From positions 186,001 to 250,000 of the forward strand of contig NZ_JBBMFT010000003.1 in assembly GCF_040095835.1 (NCBI RefSeq): a stretch of 64,000 nucleotides of DNA, written 5' to 3'. This DNA comes from Flavonifractor hominis. Its GTDB lineage: Bacteria; Bacillota; Clostridia; Oscillospirales; Oscillospiraceae. Under the pieces are notes generated by a model. The model was not told the DNA's origin. It searched no databases and saw only the letters and a program-made list of their open reading frames with translations. Below are positions 55,195-63,999 of this stretch, piece after piece; within the stretch, counting starts at the first letter, position 1, and every line of letters begins with the position of its first letter. Position numbers and translations under genes: made by a program.

Positions 55195-57807
55195 GTGATC
55201 CGAGAGGAGAGCGAGGAGAAAAAATTCCTTTATAACCGGATGTCCCTGCGCAGCCCGGTTCTGGTGCTGGGGGCGGGATTCTCCAGGGGAGTGGAAAACG
55301 GAGGCGGAAAAGAACTGCCGGATGGCACGCATCTGGCGAATGAGTTGTTTTCCGCCGTTTTGGAGTCCCACAAAAAGCAGATCGAGCCGGAGGATATGGA
55401 ACTCTACCGGGAGGACCGGGACGACCTGAAAAAGACCTGTGATAACATCCGCCTGGAAAAACTGGTGAAGGAGCGGGACGACTATCTGACCAGCCGCATG
55501 AGCGGCTGTCACTGCCGGCCGGACGACTACCACATGTGGCTGCGGGAATACCCGTGGCGGCATATCTTTACCCTGAACATCGACGATCTGGTGGAGTTTA
55601 TCTATGCCGACCTGCCCAAGAGCCGACAGCCCCACGTGCATATCCGCCAGTCGTCCACCCTGAACAGCGGGGCTGCCACGGAGCTGTACAAACTCCACGG
55701 TTCGGTGAAGCGGCCGGACCTGGAATACGTATTTGACTCCACAGAGTATCGCCGGTATGCCGCCACGCCCAGCTGGACCCTGGAGTCCTTTGGCACGCTC
55801 TTTCTGACCAATGACGTGGTGTTTCTGGGAACCGAGTTTCAGGAAGAGGATCTGCTCATCATGCTGGAGCGGCTGATGGATCTGGTAAAGATCGACTGCC
55901 CCTATCACTACTTTTTCCTGACGCCCAGGCTGAACAACCGGCAGCTGCGCAGGCGAATCCGGGATGAGAGCAATCTGCACCTGCTGGAATGGGACAGCCG
56001 GAAGTTCCTGCACTTTATCAATCAGAACTTCACGGTCATGCGGGATATCCGCAGAAAGATGCGGGACTATGGCATGGTGTTTTACGACGAGAAGCAGCAG
56101 GAGGCCCAAGCGGAAGGCGTACGGTACATGAGCGAGCTGTACCTGGGAGCGCCGCCGCGCCCCATCGATTTCTTTAAAAATCTGGATATCGTCCGGCCGG
56201 AGCTGAAGGAGCGGGCAGGCCAGCTGGCCCAGCGCGGCGGACGGCAGCTGGTGGTGCTGTACGGTCAGGCCTATGTGGGCAAGACCTGCGCGGCCATCCG
56301 GCTGGGGGTGGACCTGATGGGGAAGGGGTATGAGTTCTGCCGCTTTGACATGAGCTATTCCATGAATGCCAGCAATTATCAGGACCTGGTGCTGGAGTAT
56401 CTGGCTGCCCTTCCGGAAGGGACCAAGGTGGCCATCATGGCAGAGAATATGTCCTATTATTACAGCCATATCAAGCAGATCCTGGAGCGGTGCCCGGAGA
56501 ATGTGGAGAGCCTGATTGTCCTGTGTACCGCCAACCGCCAGGACCACGTTTCCAAGCGGTATCTGCTGGATCAGTATGAGACGCTGGAGGAGATCCCGAT
56601 CTCGGAACATACCAGCGACAGCCGCTTTGCAAACGAGATCTATAACCAGCTGGAGCAGACCAATCACCTCAACAAGCTGCGCACTTACGGCGACAACCGC
56701 AGAGAACGGGTGGCCTATATCCGGCAGCTGAACGACCTCATCGATGTGCTCTATGTGTCCCAGGAGGGCCGCCGCTTTGTCCGTCATTACGCCGACTGGC
56801 TGGACGAAAAGCCGGATGACGTCAATCGCCGGGCCTTCCTGATGCTGTGCGGCTTTGCCGCGCTGGGCGTGTCTCACCTGTCCATGAAGCCGTTTTTGGA
56901 TATGACCACCCAGTGCGGAATGTCGGTGGATATGCAGTCGTTCCTGAAGGCATATGGCGATGCAGTCCAGCTGCAGGACAACCGGCTGCAGCTGCGCTGC
57001 TCCAGACTGCTGTGGGCGGCCATCCAGAAGTGGCTGAATGCGGATGAGCTGCTGGAGTGGATTCGTGCCACAGTCTGCTTCCTGGCCCGCAATCTGCGGG
57101 AAAAGGAGGAAAATCAGCGCAATGAGATGTTCCAGAAACTGATCAAGGTCAACACCCTCCACAAACAGCTGGGCATCCCGCTGGACAAGATCCTGGATCA
57201 GCTGCTGCTGGGTCTGGAGCCGCTGTGCAAGCACCTGAGCTATTATTGGGTGCAGCGCGGCATCTGCCATCGGGATCTGACCCATTTTGAAGAGGCCAAC
57301 AGCGCGTTCTCCGAGGCTTCCGAGATCCGAAACAATACGTCGTTCCACATCCGGCACGCACAGGCGAAAAATTATATGGAATGGGGCGTGTGGGCGCTGG
57401 AACACGAAGAAGGCCGGGCCTATTACTACTTTGACATCGGTCGGGAGCGGCTGGAAACGTTGATCGAAAAGGCACCCTATCGTTACTTTGCCTATTCCGT
57501 GCACACCTATGTGGATATGATGGTGCGGTATTATCGGAAAAGTGGAGAGCGGATGTCGGAGGAAAAGCTCCAGACACTGGCCCTTCTGCTCCAGCGGCTG
57601 CTGGAACAAAACGACCGTCTGGGCCCCGGAATCACAAAGACGTTTCTGGACTATTGCCACGAAAACGGCTGCAAAATAGCAGAGGCAGTTGCGGAACTGG
57701 GCGAAAAATACAGGGCGCGGTATCCCAACTATTCGTTTGACCATGCAGAGGTCGTGTTTGACAGCGACGACATAGATGGCGATGACGAGCTGGAAAATGC
57801 CGGGTAA
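55195..57807 (+). CDS. SIR2-like / P-loop NTPase fusion, candidate anti-phage defence protein
   Basis: The 870-residue protein has an N-terminal SIR2-like NAD-hydrolase-type domain (about 18-300: GAGFSRG at 26-32, TLNIDD at 126-131 with candidate catalytic N128, and KLHGS with H168), then a P-loop NTPase (Walker A GQAYVGKT at 357-364; Walker B-like AIMAEN), and a long helical C-terminal part (about 600-850) that looks like TPR-type repeats. This is the effector-NTPase-sensor plan of STAND defence proteins such as Avs5-type SIR2 forms. The start is GTG 55195. No other defence gene is adjacent; tRNA-Leu follows. Confidence 0.85.
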   Translation: MIREESEEKKFLYNRMSLRSPVLVLGAGFSRGVENGGGKELPDGTHLANELFSAVLESHKKQIEPEDMELYREDRDDLKKTCDNIRLEKLVKERDDYLTSRMSGCHCRPDDYHMWLREYPWRHIFTLNIDDLVEFIYADLPKSRQPHVHIRQSSTLNSGAATELYKLHGSVKRPDLEYVFDSTEYRRYAATPSWTLESFGTLFLTNDVVFLGTEFQEEDLLIMLERLMDLVKIDCPYHYFFLTPRLNNRQLRRRIRDESNLHLLEWDSRKFLHFINQNFTVMRDIRRKMRDYGMVFYDEKQQEAQAEGVRYMSELYLGAPPRPIDFFKNLDIVRPELKERAGQLAQRGGRQLVVLYGQAYVGKTCAAIRLGVDLMGKGYEFCRFDMSYSMNASNYQDLVLEYLAALPEGTKVAIMAENMSYYYSHIKQILERCPENVESLIVLCTANRQDHVSKRYLLDQYETLEEIPISEHTSDSRFANEIYNQLEQTNHLNKLRTYGDNRRERVAYIRQLNDLIDVLYVSQEGRRFVRHYADWLDEKPDDVNRRAFLMLCGFAALGVSHLSMKPFLDMTTQCGMSVDMQSFLKAYGDAVQLQDNRLQLRCSRLLWAAIQKWLNADELLEWIRATVCFLARNLREKEENQRNEMFQKLIKVNTLHKQLGIPLDKILDQLLLGLEPLCKHLSYYWVQRGICHRDLTHFEEANSAFSEASEIRNNTSFHIRHAQAKNYMEWGVWALEHEEGRAYYYFDIGRERLETLIEKAPYRYFAYSVHTYVDMMVRYYRKSGERMSEEKLQTLALLLQRLLEQNDRLGPGITKTFLDYCHENGCKIAEAVAELGEKYRARYPNYSFDHAEVVFDSDDIDGDDELENAG

Positions 57808-57812
57808 AATAA

Positions 57813-57851
57813 AAACAGGGGGAGCGTCTCAACGAGACGCTCCCCCTGTTT
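57813..57851 (+). terminator. Terminator of the SIR2-NTPase operon
   Basis: AAACAGGGGGAGCGTCTC / GAGACGCTCCCCCTGTTT, an 18-bp perfect stem with a 3-base loop. Confidence 0.92.
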
Positions 57852-57863
57852 TGCATGGCAAAG

Positions 57864-57895
57864 GAAAAAGGACACGCACAAAGCGTGTCCTTTTT
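57864..57895 (-). terminator. Terminator of tRNA-Leu
   Basis: Reading leftward after the CCA end, GGACACGC / GCGTGTCC stem with a 5-base loop, then TTTTT. Confidence 0.88.
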
Positions 57896-57983
57896 TGGTG
57901 CGCGAGGCGGGACTTGAACCCGCACGTGCGTAATGCACACTAGAACCTGAATCTAGCGAGTCTGCCAATTCCACCACTCGCGC
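57896..57983 (-). tRNA. tRNA-Leu(CAG)
   Basis: The 88-base type II tRNA has a long variable arm and an encoded CCA. The anticodon loop is TTCAGGT, anticodon CAG. Confidence 0.97.
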
Positions 57984-58017
57984 ATTTCGTTTGTGCGCTT
58001 GATTCAGCGCGAGTGTT

Positions 58018-58046
58018 ATATTACCACGTAAGTTCGCCATTGTCAA
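58018..58046 (-). promoter_or_regulatory. Promoter of tRNA-Leu
   Basis: Reading leftward, TTGACA (58046-58041), 17 bases, TAATAT (58023-58018). Confidence 0.85.
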
Positions 58047-58104
58047 TGCTTTTTTTCAAAAATATTTGTTTTTTCTTTTCCCGGCAGACGGGAGATGGAA
58101 ACTA

Positions 58105-58113
58105 TGCTATAAT
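58105..58113 (+). promoter_or_regulatory. Extended -10 promoter of the permease/guaA operon
   Basis: TGC-TATAAT is a consensus extended -10; there is no clear -35 box. It lies 41 bases before the first gene. Confidence 0.5.
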
Positions 58114-58153
58114 CAAAGTAATCTGTTAACGGGTTCCAAAGGAGCGTGGAACG

Positions 58154-58324
58154 ATGGGACAACAGGATCGGCTCCGCCAACTGGAAGAGGAGATCGAGCG
58201 GCGCATCGAGGTGCTGGAGGCTGACGGTCAGACGGGAAAGCGATTCTCCAAGCGGGATTATGTCCTGGTGACGCTTGTGGTACTGCTGTGTCTGGCGGCA
58301 GTTATCTGGGGGGCGTGGCTGTGA
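58154..58324 (+). CDS. Small coiled-coil membrane protein
   Basis: The 56-residue protein has a charged helical first half (RLRQLEEEIERRIEVLE) and one C-terminal membrane helix (about 37-55). AAAGGAG lies 9 bases before the ATG. The stop overlaps the permease start (GTGA), so they are coupled. It may assist the permease; unproven. Confidence 0.7.
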   Translation: MGQQDRLRQLEEEIERRIEVLEADGQTGKRFSKRDYVLVTLVVLLCLAAVIWGAWL

Positions 58325-59748
58325 AACGGGGAAGCGCGGTGGAGGAGCGTGTGGCCCGGGAGGCGCTTTTTGGGACGGCTCCCGTTTTGCCGGGGGAGCG
58401 GCTGTACGGCTTTGTGGACGCGGTGCTGATCCTGTCCGGCTACTGCATCGCTACCTGGAGCTACACGCAGGGGGCCTATCTCACCACGCTGGTGGGCTTT
58501 CGGCAGCTGCTGATCGGGGCGTTCCTGGGGGCGCTGCTCATGCTGTGCATCTACCAGCTGCCGGTGATCCTGTCGGTGCGCTACGGCATCGACATCTGGG
58601 TCTGGCTGCGGGCGGTGTTCGGTACCCGGGGCGTGCTGGTGCTGATGCTGGCCGTCATTCTGGTCAACTACCCCTGGTATGCCGTGTGCGCCGACCTGTT
58701 TGCCTCCTCCATGACCAACCTGGCGGCCCTTTTTGGCTGGCAGGCTCCCCGGGGCATACATACCCTGCTGGCGCTGGGCTGTGTGCTGCTGGGCAGCGCA
58801 CTGGCCTGGCGGGGACTGGGGGCTATTACCTGGACCACACGCATTCTGGTCCCGCTGCTGCTGGCGGTGGGGGCCGTGGTGGTGGCGGTGGGGTTCCGGG
58901 CCGTACCGGCCGAGGTGATCTGGAACTATATGCCGCCGGACCAGGGGCGGGGAGTTATCCCCTATATTCTCTCCATTGAGGCCAATTTTGCCTTTGTCAT
59001 TACCCTGGTGGGCGGCATGGCCGAGGTGCCGCGGCTGACAGGTACAGAGCGGGCCGGCTACTGGGCCGGCGTGCTGGGACAGGGGGCGGCAGGCTCGTTC
59101 TTTGTGGTGGTGGGGGCGGTGATGGCCATCGCCATGCAGGCGGTCACCGGTACCCCGGCGGAGGATCCCACCCTGATGCTGGCCACCCTGGCCGCACCCG
59201 CGCTGGCCCTGTGCAGCCTGCTGCTGGTGGCCTTTGCCAATATAGGCACACAGGCGGTGGGAGCCTATATCTATGGCGTGATGCTGAAATCCGCCTTCCC
59301 GACGGCCCGGTACCGCACCATTGTGGCGGTGCTGGCGGCCTATGTGTGCGCGCTGTGCCTGTGGGGCGGCGTGGTGGAGTATTTCGGCAGCTTTCTCACC
59401 ATCGGGGCGGGGATCTATGCGCCGCTGGCCGCCCTGCTGTTTGCCGACTTTTTCGTGGTCCGGAGGCAGAAGCTGGATTTGCGCTCGGCCTACGGGCTGC
59501 CCGGGCACACGGCCTACCGGTACTCCGGCGGCTTCAACTGGGTAGGACTGGGGTGCGCCGGGTTTGGAGTGGCCCTGTCCCTGGCGGTTTACGACCCGGT
59601 CAACGGCGTGGTGCATCTGCCCATGCTGTTCCATCTCACGCCCACGGGGTGTGCCTTTCTGGGTACCGGGGCGCTGTATATCCTGCTCAGCCGGGTGGGG
59701 CCCGTGCGGCGCTACCTGCTGCGGGACCAAGAGGAGGGGAGAACGTGA
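58321..59748 (+). CDS. NCS1-family permease (purine/cytosine permease type)
   Basis: The 475-residue protein has about twelve helices and motifs like those of nucleobase:cation symporter-1 (LPGERLYGFVDAVLI, VNYPWYAVCADLFA, IGAGIYAPLAALLFADFF). The start is taken as GTG 58321 (GGGGGG 7 bases upstream), overlapping the small gene; a farther ATG at 58288 lacks a site. Substrate could be a nucleobase; presence with guaA agrees, but is not proof. Confidence 0.82.
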   Translation: MKRGSAVEERVAREALFGTAPVLPGERLYGFVDAVLILSGYCIATWSYTQGAYLTTLVGFRQLLIGAFLGALLMLCIYQLPVILSVRYGIDIWVWLRAVFGTRGVLVLMLAVILVNYPWYAVCADLFASSMTNLAALFGWQAPRGIHTLLALGCVLLGSALAWRGLGAITWTTRILVPLLLAVGAVVVAVGFRAVPAEVIWNYMPPDQGRGVIPYILSIEANFAFVITLVGGMAEVPRLTGTERAGYWAGVLGQGAAGSFFVVVGAVMAIAMQAVTGTPAEDPTLMLATLAAPALALCSLLLVAFANIGTQAVGAYIYGVMLKSAFPTARYRTIVAVLAAYVCALCLWGGVVEYFGSFLTIGAGIYAPLAALLFADFFVVRRQKLDLRSAYGLPGHTAYRYSGGFNWVGLGCAGFGVALSLAVYDPVNGVVHLPMLFHLTPTGCAFLGTGALYILLSRVGPVRRYLLRDQEEGRT

Positions 59749-61007
59749 AGCGGCCCATTGATACGACCCCTTTTGACCGGGAGCGGATCCCGCCGCCGCA
59801 AAACCCGCTGATCATGCCCGCGCTGTGGGCGTTTTGCTGGCTGCAGACCCGGCCGGGGCGGCTCAGGATCCGGAAGGTGAATATGCAGGGGATACGCCCG
59901 CCCTTTCTGGTACTGGCCACCCACCACGCCTTTATGGATTTTTACGTCACCCCCCTGGCTCTGTTCCCCCACCGGGCCAATTATGTCTCCGAGCTGGAAG
60001 GGTTTGAGTATTACGGCGAGTGGGCCTACCGCCAGGTGGGCTGCCTGGGGACACGGAAGTTCGTCAATGATCTGGCCCTGGTGCGCAACATCCGCCGGGT
60101 CATGGAGCGGGGCGGCATTCTGGTGCTCTATCCCGAGGCGCGCTACGCCAACGTGGGGGTGAGCGCGCCGCTGCCGCCCTCCACCGGCAAGCTGGCCAAA
60201 TATCTGAAGGTCCCGGTGGTCACGCTGAACATGAAAGGCAACTACCTTCAGTCCCCCATCTGGAACCTGAAGCGCCGGAAGGGCGTGCGTCTGGAGGCCA
60301 CCCTGACGGGCCTCTACACGCCGCAGCAGCTGGAACAGGCCACGGCGGAGCAGGTGCAGGAGGGGATCCGAAAGGAGCTGGAGTACGACGAATACGCCTG
60401 GCAGGAGCAGACCGGTCAGCGCATCGCGGCGCCCTGGCGGGCCGAGGGGCTGGAGATGCCCCTCTACCAGTGTCCGGTGTGCGGAACGGAATTCCACATG
60501 CACAGCCAGGGCGCAGAGCTGTTCTGCGGCAATTGCTCCAGCCGCTGGCGGATGACGGAGCTGGGACAGCTGGAGGGACCCCGCTTTTCCCGCATCCCGG
60601 ATTGGTACGCCTGGGAGCAGGAGCAGGTGGGCAAGGCTCTGGCGGCGGGATGCTACGGGCTGGACCTGGCGGTACATGTGGAATCGCTGCCCAACGCGGT
60701 GAACTTCATCGACCTGGGGACCGGACGCCTCCGGCACGGGCCGGAGGGGTTTGAACTGACGGTGACCGATTATGGCCAGACCGAGCCACGCACCCTGCGT
60801 TTCCCGGCCCGGGCCACCTTTTCGCTCCACACGGAATATGACTACCGGGGGAAGGGGCAGTGTATCACCCTCTCTACCCCGGATAACACCTACTTTATTT
60901 ATCCGCTGGAGCCGGGCTTCAATGCCACCAAGCTCCAGTTTGCCACGGAACAGCTGTGGCAGAACTGTCAGAGTGAACGCCGCCGCAGGGCGGAGGCACT
61001 GAAATAG
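59745..61007 (+). CDS. Acyltransferase (PlsC-like) with internal zinc ribbon
   Basis: The 420-residue protein has the acyltransferase HX4D motif (HHAFMD, about residue 61) and a YPEAR segment similar to the PEGTR block. A C4 zinc ribbon (CPVC...CGNC) lies near residues 244-268, followed by a beta-rich C-terminal part. It is probably a membrane-surface enzyme making phospholipid or modifying a glycolipid. The GTG start overlaps the permease stop (GTGA). The ribbon is unusual for PlsC. Confidence 0.8.
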   Translation: MKRPIDTTPFDRERIPPPQNPLIMPALWAFCWLQTRPGRLRIRKVNMQGIRPPFLVLATHHAFMDFYVTPLALFPHRANYVSELEGFEYYGEWAYRQVGCLGTRKFVNDLALVRNIRRVMERGGILVLYPEARYANVGVSAPLPPSTGKLAKYLKVPVVTLNMKGNYLQSPIWNLKRRKGVRLEATLTGLYTPQQLEQATAEQVQEGIRKELEYDEYAWQEQTGQRIAAPWRAEGLEMPLYQCPVCGTEFHMHSQGAELFCGNCSSRWRMTELGQLEGPRFSRIPDWYAWEQEQVGKALAAGCYGLDLAVHVESLPNAVNFIDLGTGRLRHGPEGFELTVTDYGQTEPRTLRFPARATFSLHTEYDYRGKGQCITLSTPDNTYFIYPLEPGFNATKLQFATEQLWQNCQSERRRRAEALK

Positions 61008-61030
61008 ACCGAGTAGATGGAGGTATTTTG

Positions 61031-62320
61031 ATGAAGCAGGATATGATCGTGATCCTGGATCTGGGCAGTGAGCAAAATGCGCAGATCGCCAGAGAGGTGC
61101 GCGCCCTGGGCGTGTACAGTGAGATCCATCCCCACGACATCACAGCGCAGGCGCTGAGCGCGCTGCCCAATGTGAAGGGGATCATCCTCAACGGAGGACC
61201 CAATCGAGTGGTGGACGGCGTGGAGATCGATGCCTCCCGCGCCGTCTATGACAGCGGACTGCCGCTGATGGCGGTGGATCACAAGGGAGAGCCGGACTGG
61301 CCGGCGGACGACGATGCGCGCCGCGCCATGCTCTCCGGGTTTGTGTTCGACCTGTGCAAGGCGCAGCCCAACTGGAACATGGAGAATTTTATCGCTGATC
61401 AGGTGGAGTTGATCCGCCGACAGATCGGGGAGAAGAAGGTGCTGCTGGCCCTGTCCGGCGGCGTGGACTCCTCCGTGGTGGCGGCCCTGCTCATTCGGGC
61501 GGTGGGAAAGCAGCTGACGTGTGTGCATGTCAACCACGGCCTGCTCCGTCAGGGCGAGCCGGAGCAGGTGGTGCAGGTCTTCCGTCACCAGATGGACGCC
61601 AATCTCATCTATGTGGATGCGGTGGATCGGTTCCTGGACAAGCTGGCCGGCGTGGCCGACCCCGAGCGCAAGCGCAAGATCATCGGCGCAGAGTTTATCC
61701 GAGTGTTTGAAGAGGAGGCCCGCAAGCTGGAGGGTATCGACTTCCTGGCTCAGGGCACCATCTATCCCGATATCATCGAATCTGGAACCAAGACGGCAAA
61801 GGCCGTCAAGGCCCACCATAATGTGGGCGGCCTGCCGGAGGACCTGAAGTTTGAGTTGGTGGAGCCGCTGAAAATGCTCTTTAAGGATGAGGTGCGTGCA
61901 TGCGGCAAAGCCCTGGGCCTGCCGGACGCTATGGTCTACCGGCAGCCGTTCCCCGGCCCCGGACTGGGCGTACGGTGCCTGGGGGCGATCACCCGGGACC
62001 GGCTGGAGGCGGTCCGGGCTTCCGACGCCATTTTGCGGGAGGAATTCCACAACGCCGGACTGGAGGGCAAGGTGTGGCAGTATTTTACCGTCGTGCCGGA
62101 TTTCAAGTCCGTAGGTGTGCGGGACAATAAGCGTACCTTTGACTGGCCGGTGATCCTCCGGGCGGTCAACACCGTGGACGCCATGACCGCTACCGTGGAG
62201 GACGTGCCCTTTGCCCTGCTGCAGAAGATCACCGCACGCATCACCGCCGAGGTGCCCGGGGTCAATCGGGTTCTCTATGATTTGACGCCGAAGCCTACCG
62301 GCACCATTGAATGGGAATAA
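61031..62320 (+). CDS. guaA: GMP synthase with truncated, inactive glutaminase domain
   Basis: The 429-residue protein has an intact ATP-pyrophosphatase domain (ALSGGVDSS, P-loop at about 142-148) and dimerisation domain (PFPGPGLGV, PTGTIEWE). The N-terminal glutaminase part is about 85 residues short: LDLGSEQNAQIAREVRALG and ILNGGP remain, but the GVCYG nucleophile elbow is replaced near residues 80-86 (MAVDHKG), and the catalytic His-Glu part is absent. It probably uses ammonia or a separate glutaminase. It ends the permease operon after 23 bases. GGAGG is 7 bases before the ATG. Confidence 0.92.
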   Translation: MKQDMIVILDLGSEQNAQIAREVRALGVYSEIHPHDITAQALSALPNVKGIILNGGPNRVVDGVEIDASRAVYDSGLPLMAVDHKGEPDWPADDDARRAMLSGFVFDLCKAQPNWNMENFIADQVELIRRQIGEKKVLLALSGGVDSSVVAALLIRAVGKQLTCVHVNHGLLRQGEPEQVVQVFRHQMDANLIYVDAVDRFLDKLAGVADPERKRKIIGAEFIRVFEEEARKLEGIDFLAQGTIYPDIIESGTKTAKAVKAHHNVGGLPEDLKFELVEPLKMLFKDEVRACGKALGLPDAMVYRQPFPGPGLGVRCLGAITRDRLEAVRASDAILREEFHNAGLEGKVWQYFTVVPDFKSVGVRDNKRTFDWPVILRAVNTVDAMTATVEDVPFALLQKITARITAEVPGVNRVLYDLTPKPTGTIEWE

Positions 62321-62390
62321 TTGGAATAAATTTTGGCGATACCACAAGCCAACAGCCCTCAAAATCTGATTTGGATGGAAGGTGAGTCGA

Positions 62391-62780
62391 GTGGGAGGTT
62401 TATACAATGCCCTTGTACAGACGTTTGGTCCTGCGCTGCAGGCGGCGTGTTTCCTGTTTCTCCTGCTTCTAGCCATATGGTGTATTGGGTTTGCCGCATT
62501 CTGGAGTGAGAGACGACTCATACGGATTCCCTATCCCGTTTTGTGGACGCTTCCGTTCCCAATCCTCGCAGCCGGTCTGCTGTATGGCGGTTTGCGTTTC
62601 TCGGGCTGGCTGCTCTATCCCACAGATGGGTGGGACCCAGGGGGGAGTTGGAACTACACGCATCAAAATGGCGGTGCATGCGTCCTTTTCGTCTGCGGGT
62701 GCCTGCTGGCTGGTGCGATTGTGGCCGTGTACAAAGAAAAAAGCTCCAGGAAGAAGGAACACGGCGTTTCACTGGGCTGA
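62391..62780 (+). CDS. Three-helix membrane protein, unrecognised
   Basis: The 129-residue protein has helices at about 15-35, 50-70 and 95-118. The start is taken as GTG 62391 with AAGGTG 6 bases upstream; GTG 62382 is also possible. It follows guaA by 70 bases. I do not recognise a family. Confidence 0.6.
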   Translation: MGGLYNALVQTFGPALQAACFLFLLLLAIWCIGFAAFWSERRLIRIPYPVLWTLPFPILAAGLLYGGLRFSGWLLYPTDGWDPGGSWNYTHQNGGACVLFVCGCLLAGAIVAVYKEKSSRKKEHGVSLG

Positions 62781-62856
62781 AAAGCTGCGCGACCGGAAAG
62801 GACGGTCCGTGGAGAAAGCGACAGCGCTTGTGACCCGTACATAAAAGAAAATTGCA

Positions 62857-62897
62857 GCGCTGCGGGATTCCGATGGATGGAATCCCGCAGCGCTTTT
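62857..62897 (+). terminator. Terminator after the guaA region
   Basis: GCGCTGCGGGATTCC / GGAATCCCGCAGCGC, 15-bp stem and TTTT. Confidence 0.9.
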
Positions 62898-62925
62898 GTA
62901 TCTGGACCGTATCGCTGCCTTGCCG

Positions 62926-63999
62926 TCAGGTGCTGTGATGCTCCAGACTCATACGGCTGACCGTATCCCCGTCAAAATAGAACAGGATGGCGGCGCCATA
63001 GCCGTCGGCGCGGCGGCAGTACCAGAGGTAATCCCCTGTCTCATCCCAGTAGGGAGTGTCGTAGAGCGCGTCCCCGTAGGCCTCCTCCACCTCGGCCCGG
63101 GTGGAGCCGATGCCGATGCCCCGTGTGGTGACGATGTCGGCGCGGGTGGTGGTGATGGAGTCGATGGAGTAGAAATCCACGTCGTCCAGAGAGTGAAAGT
63201 CGGTCTTACTCACGCTGCACACGGCGGTAAGGTCGTTCCACTCCAGGCGGTACCAGGCATACCCGTCGCTGGTGGGGGCACGGTCCTCCAGGAGAAGGAT
63301 ACTGTGGGGCGGATCGCCCATAAACTGGATGCCGCTGTTTCCAGGCCCGGCGGGGATGGGGTGTCCCAGGCGCCAGAAGGCCACATCGCCGTCCATCAGC
63401 TGATAGCTCTGCTCCAGGATGGCGCTGGTGGTGTGTTCCGTGGGGGAGCCCTCCCCCAGGACCGCGGAGAAGGTCTCATCCATTTGCAGGCGCAGCACCA
63501 CCTGGGTGGGCTCCAGAGCGGTCCATGCGCCGTTTTCATAGCGGCTTTTTTCCACGATGTACGCCACGCCCTGGGATTCATAGAGAAAATAGAGCCCGGT
63601 GAATTCCGTCCGGTCGATCCGCGTTGCCCCATCCTGCACCGACAGGGGCGGAGTGTCGGCAAAGAACACCGGCGCCCCCTGGTTATGTGCGCCCTGCTGG
63701 TCGTAGTAGAAGGTTAGAAGGGACATGAGGGCGGACTGAGGCATGGGGGTATCTTGCAGCATGGCGGCGGTATCGGGCTGTTCGGTGATGGCGCCCGCAT
63801 CCAGCAGGACGTTTCGTACCTTCCAATTGTAGGGCCCCACAGCGGCCAGACGGGTGGGCTCCACCGCGCAGAAATCCCCGGAAGCGAAGACGCCCAGATA
63901 GGAATAGTCCGTCCCCCGCCGGAGAAAGACCAGATCCACGGCAGAGGTGGTGTCCAGCTGTGTGTAGATGAGCTGATAGCTCTCCACGGCGTCACAGCC
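62926..63999 (-). CDS. Secreted or cytoplasmic protein with SmpA/BamE-like ending, 5' end outside the window
   Basis: At least 357 residues are seen and the frame is still open at the right edge, so the start is probably outside; GTG 63987 is the only start inside. The last 60 residues (GIGIGSTRAEVEEAYG, then AILFYFDGDTVSRM) have the SmpA/OmlA (BamE) look common in Firmicutes lipoproteins. The rest is beta-rich and unrecognised. It is convergent to the guaA operon. Confidence 0.65.
   Translation of the reverse strand, partial: GCDAVESYQLIYTQLDTTSAVDLVFLRRGTDYSYLGVFASGDFCAVEPTRLAAVGPYNWKVRNVLLDAGAITEQPDTAAMLQDTPMPQSALMSLLTFYYDQQGAHNQGAPVFFADTPPLSVQDGATRIDRTEFTGLYFLYESQGVAYIVEKSRYENGAWTALEPTQVVLRLQMDETFSAVLGEGSPTEHTTSAILEQSYQLMDGDVAFWRLGHPIPAGPGNSGIQFMGDPPHSILLLEDRAPTSDGYAWYRLEWNDLTAVCSVSKTDFHSLDDVDFYSIDSITTTRADIVTTRGIGIGSTRAEVEEAYGDALYDTPYWDETGDYLWYCRRADGYGAAILFYFDGDTVSRMSLEHHST

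Noticed and set aside
54991..57744. 917-codon open frame antisense to the SIR2-NTPase gene
   Set aside because: The sense strand has SIR2 and Walker motifs, a promoter and a terminator; the antisense frame is open only through GC-rich codon use and has no ribosome site or recognisable domain.
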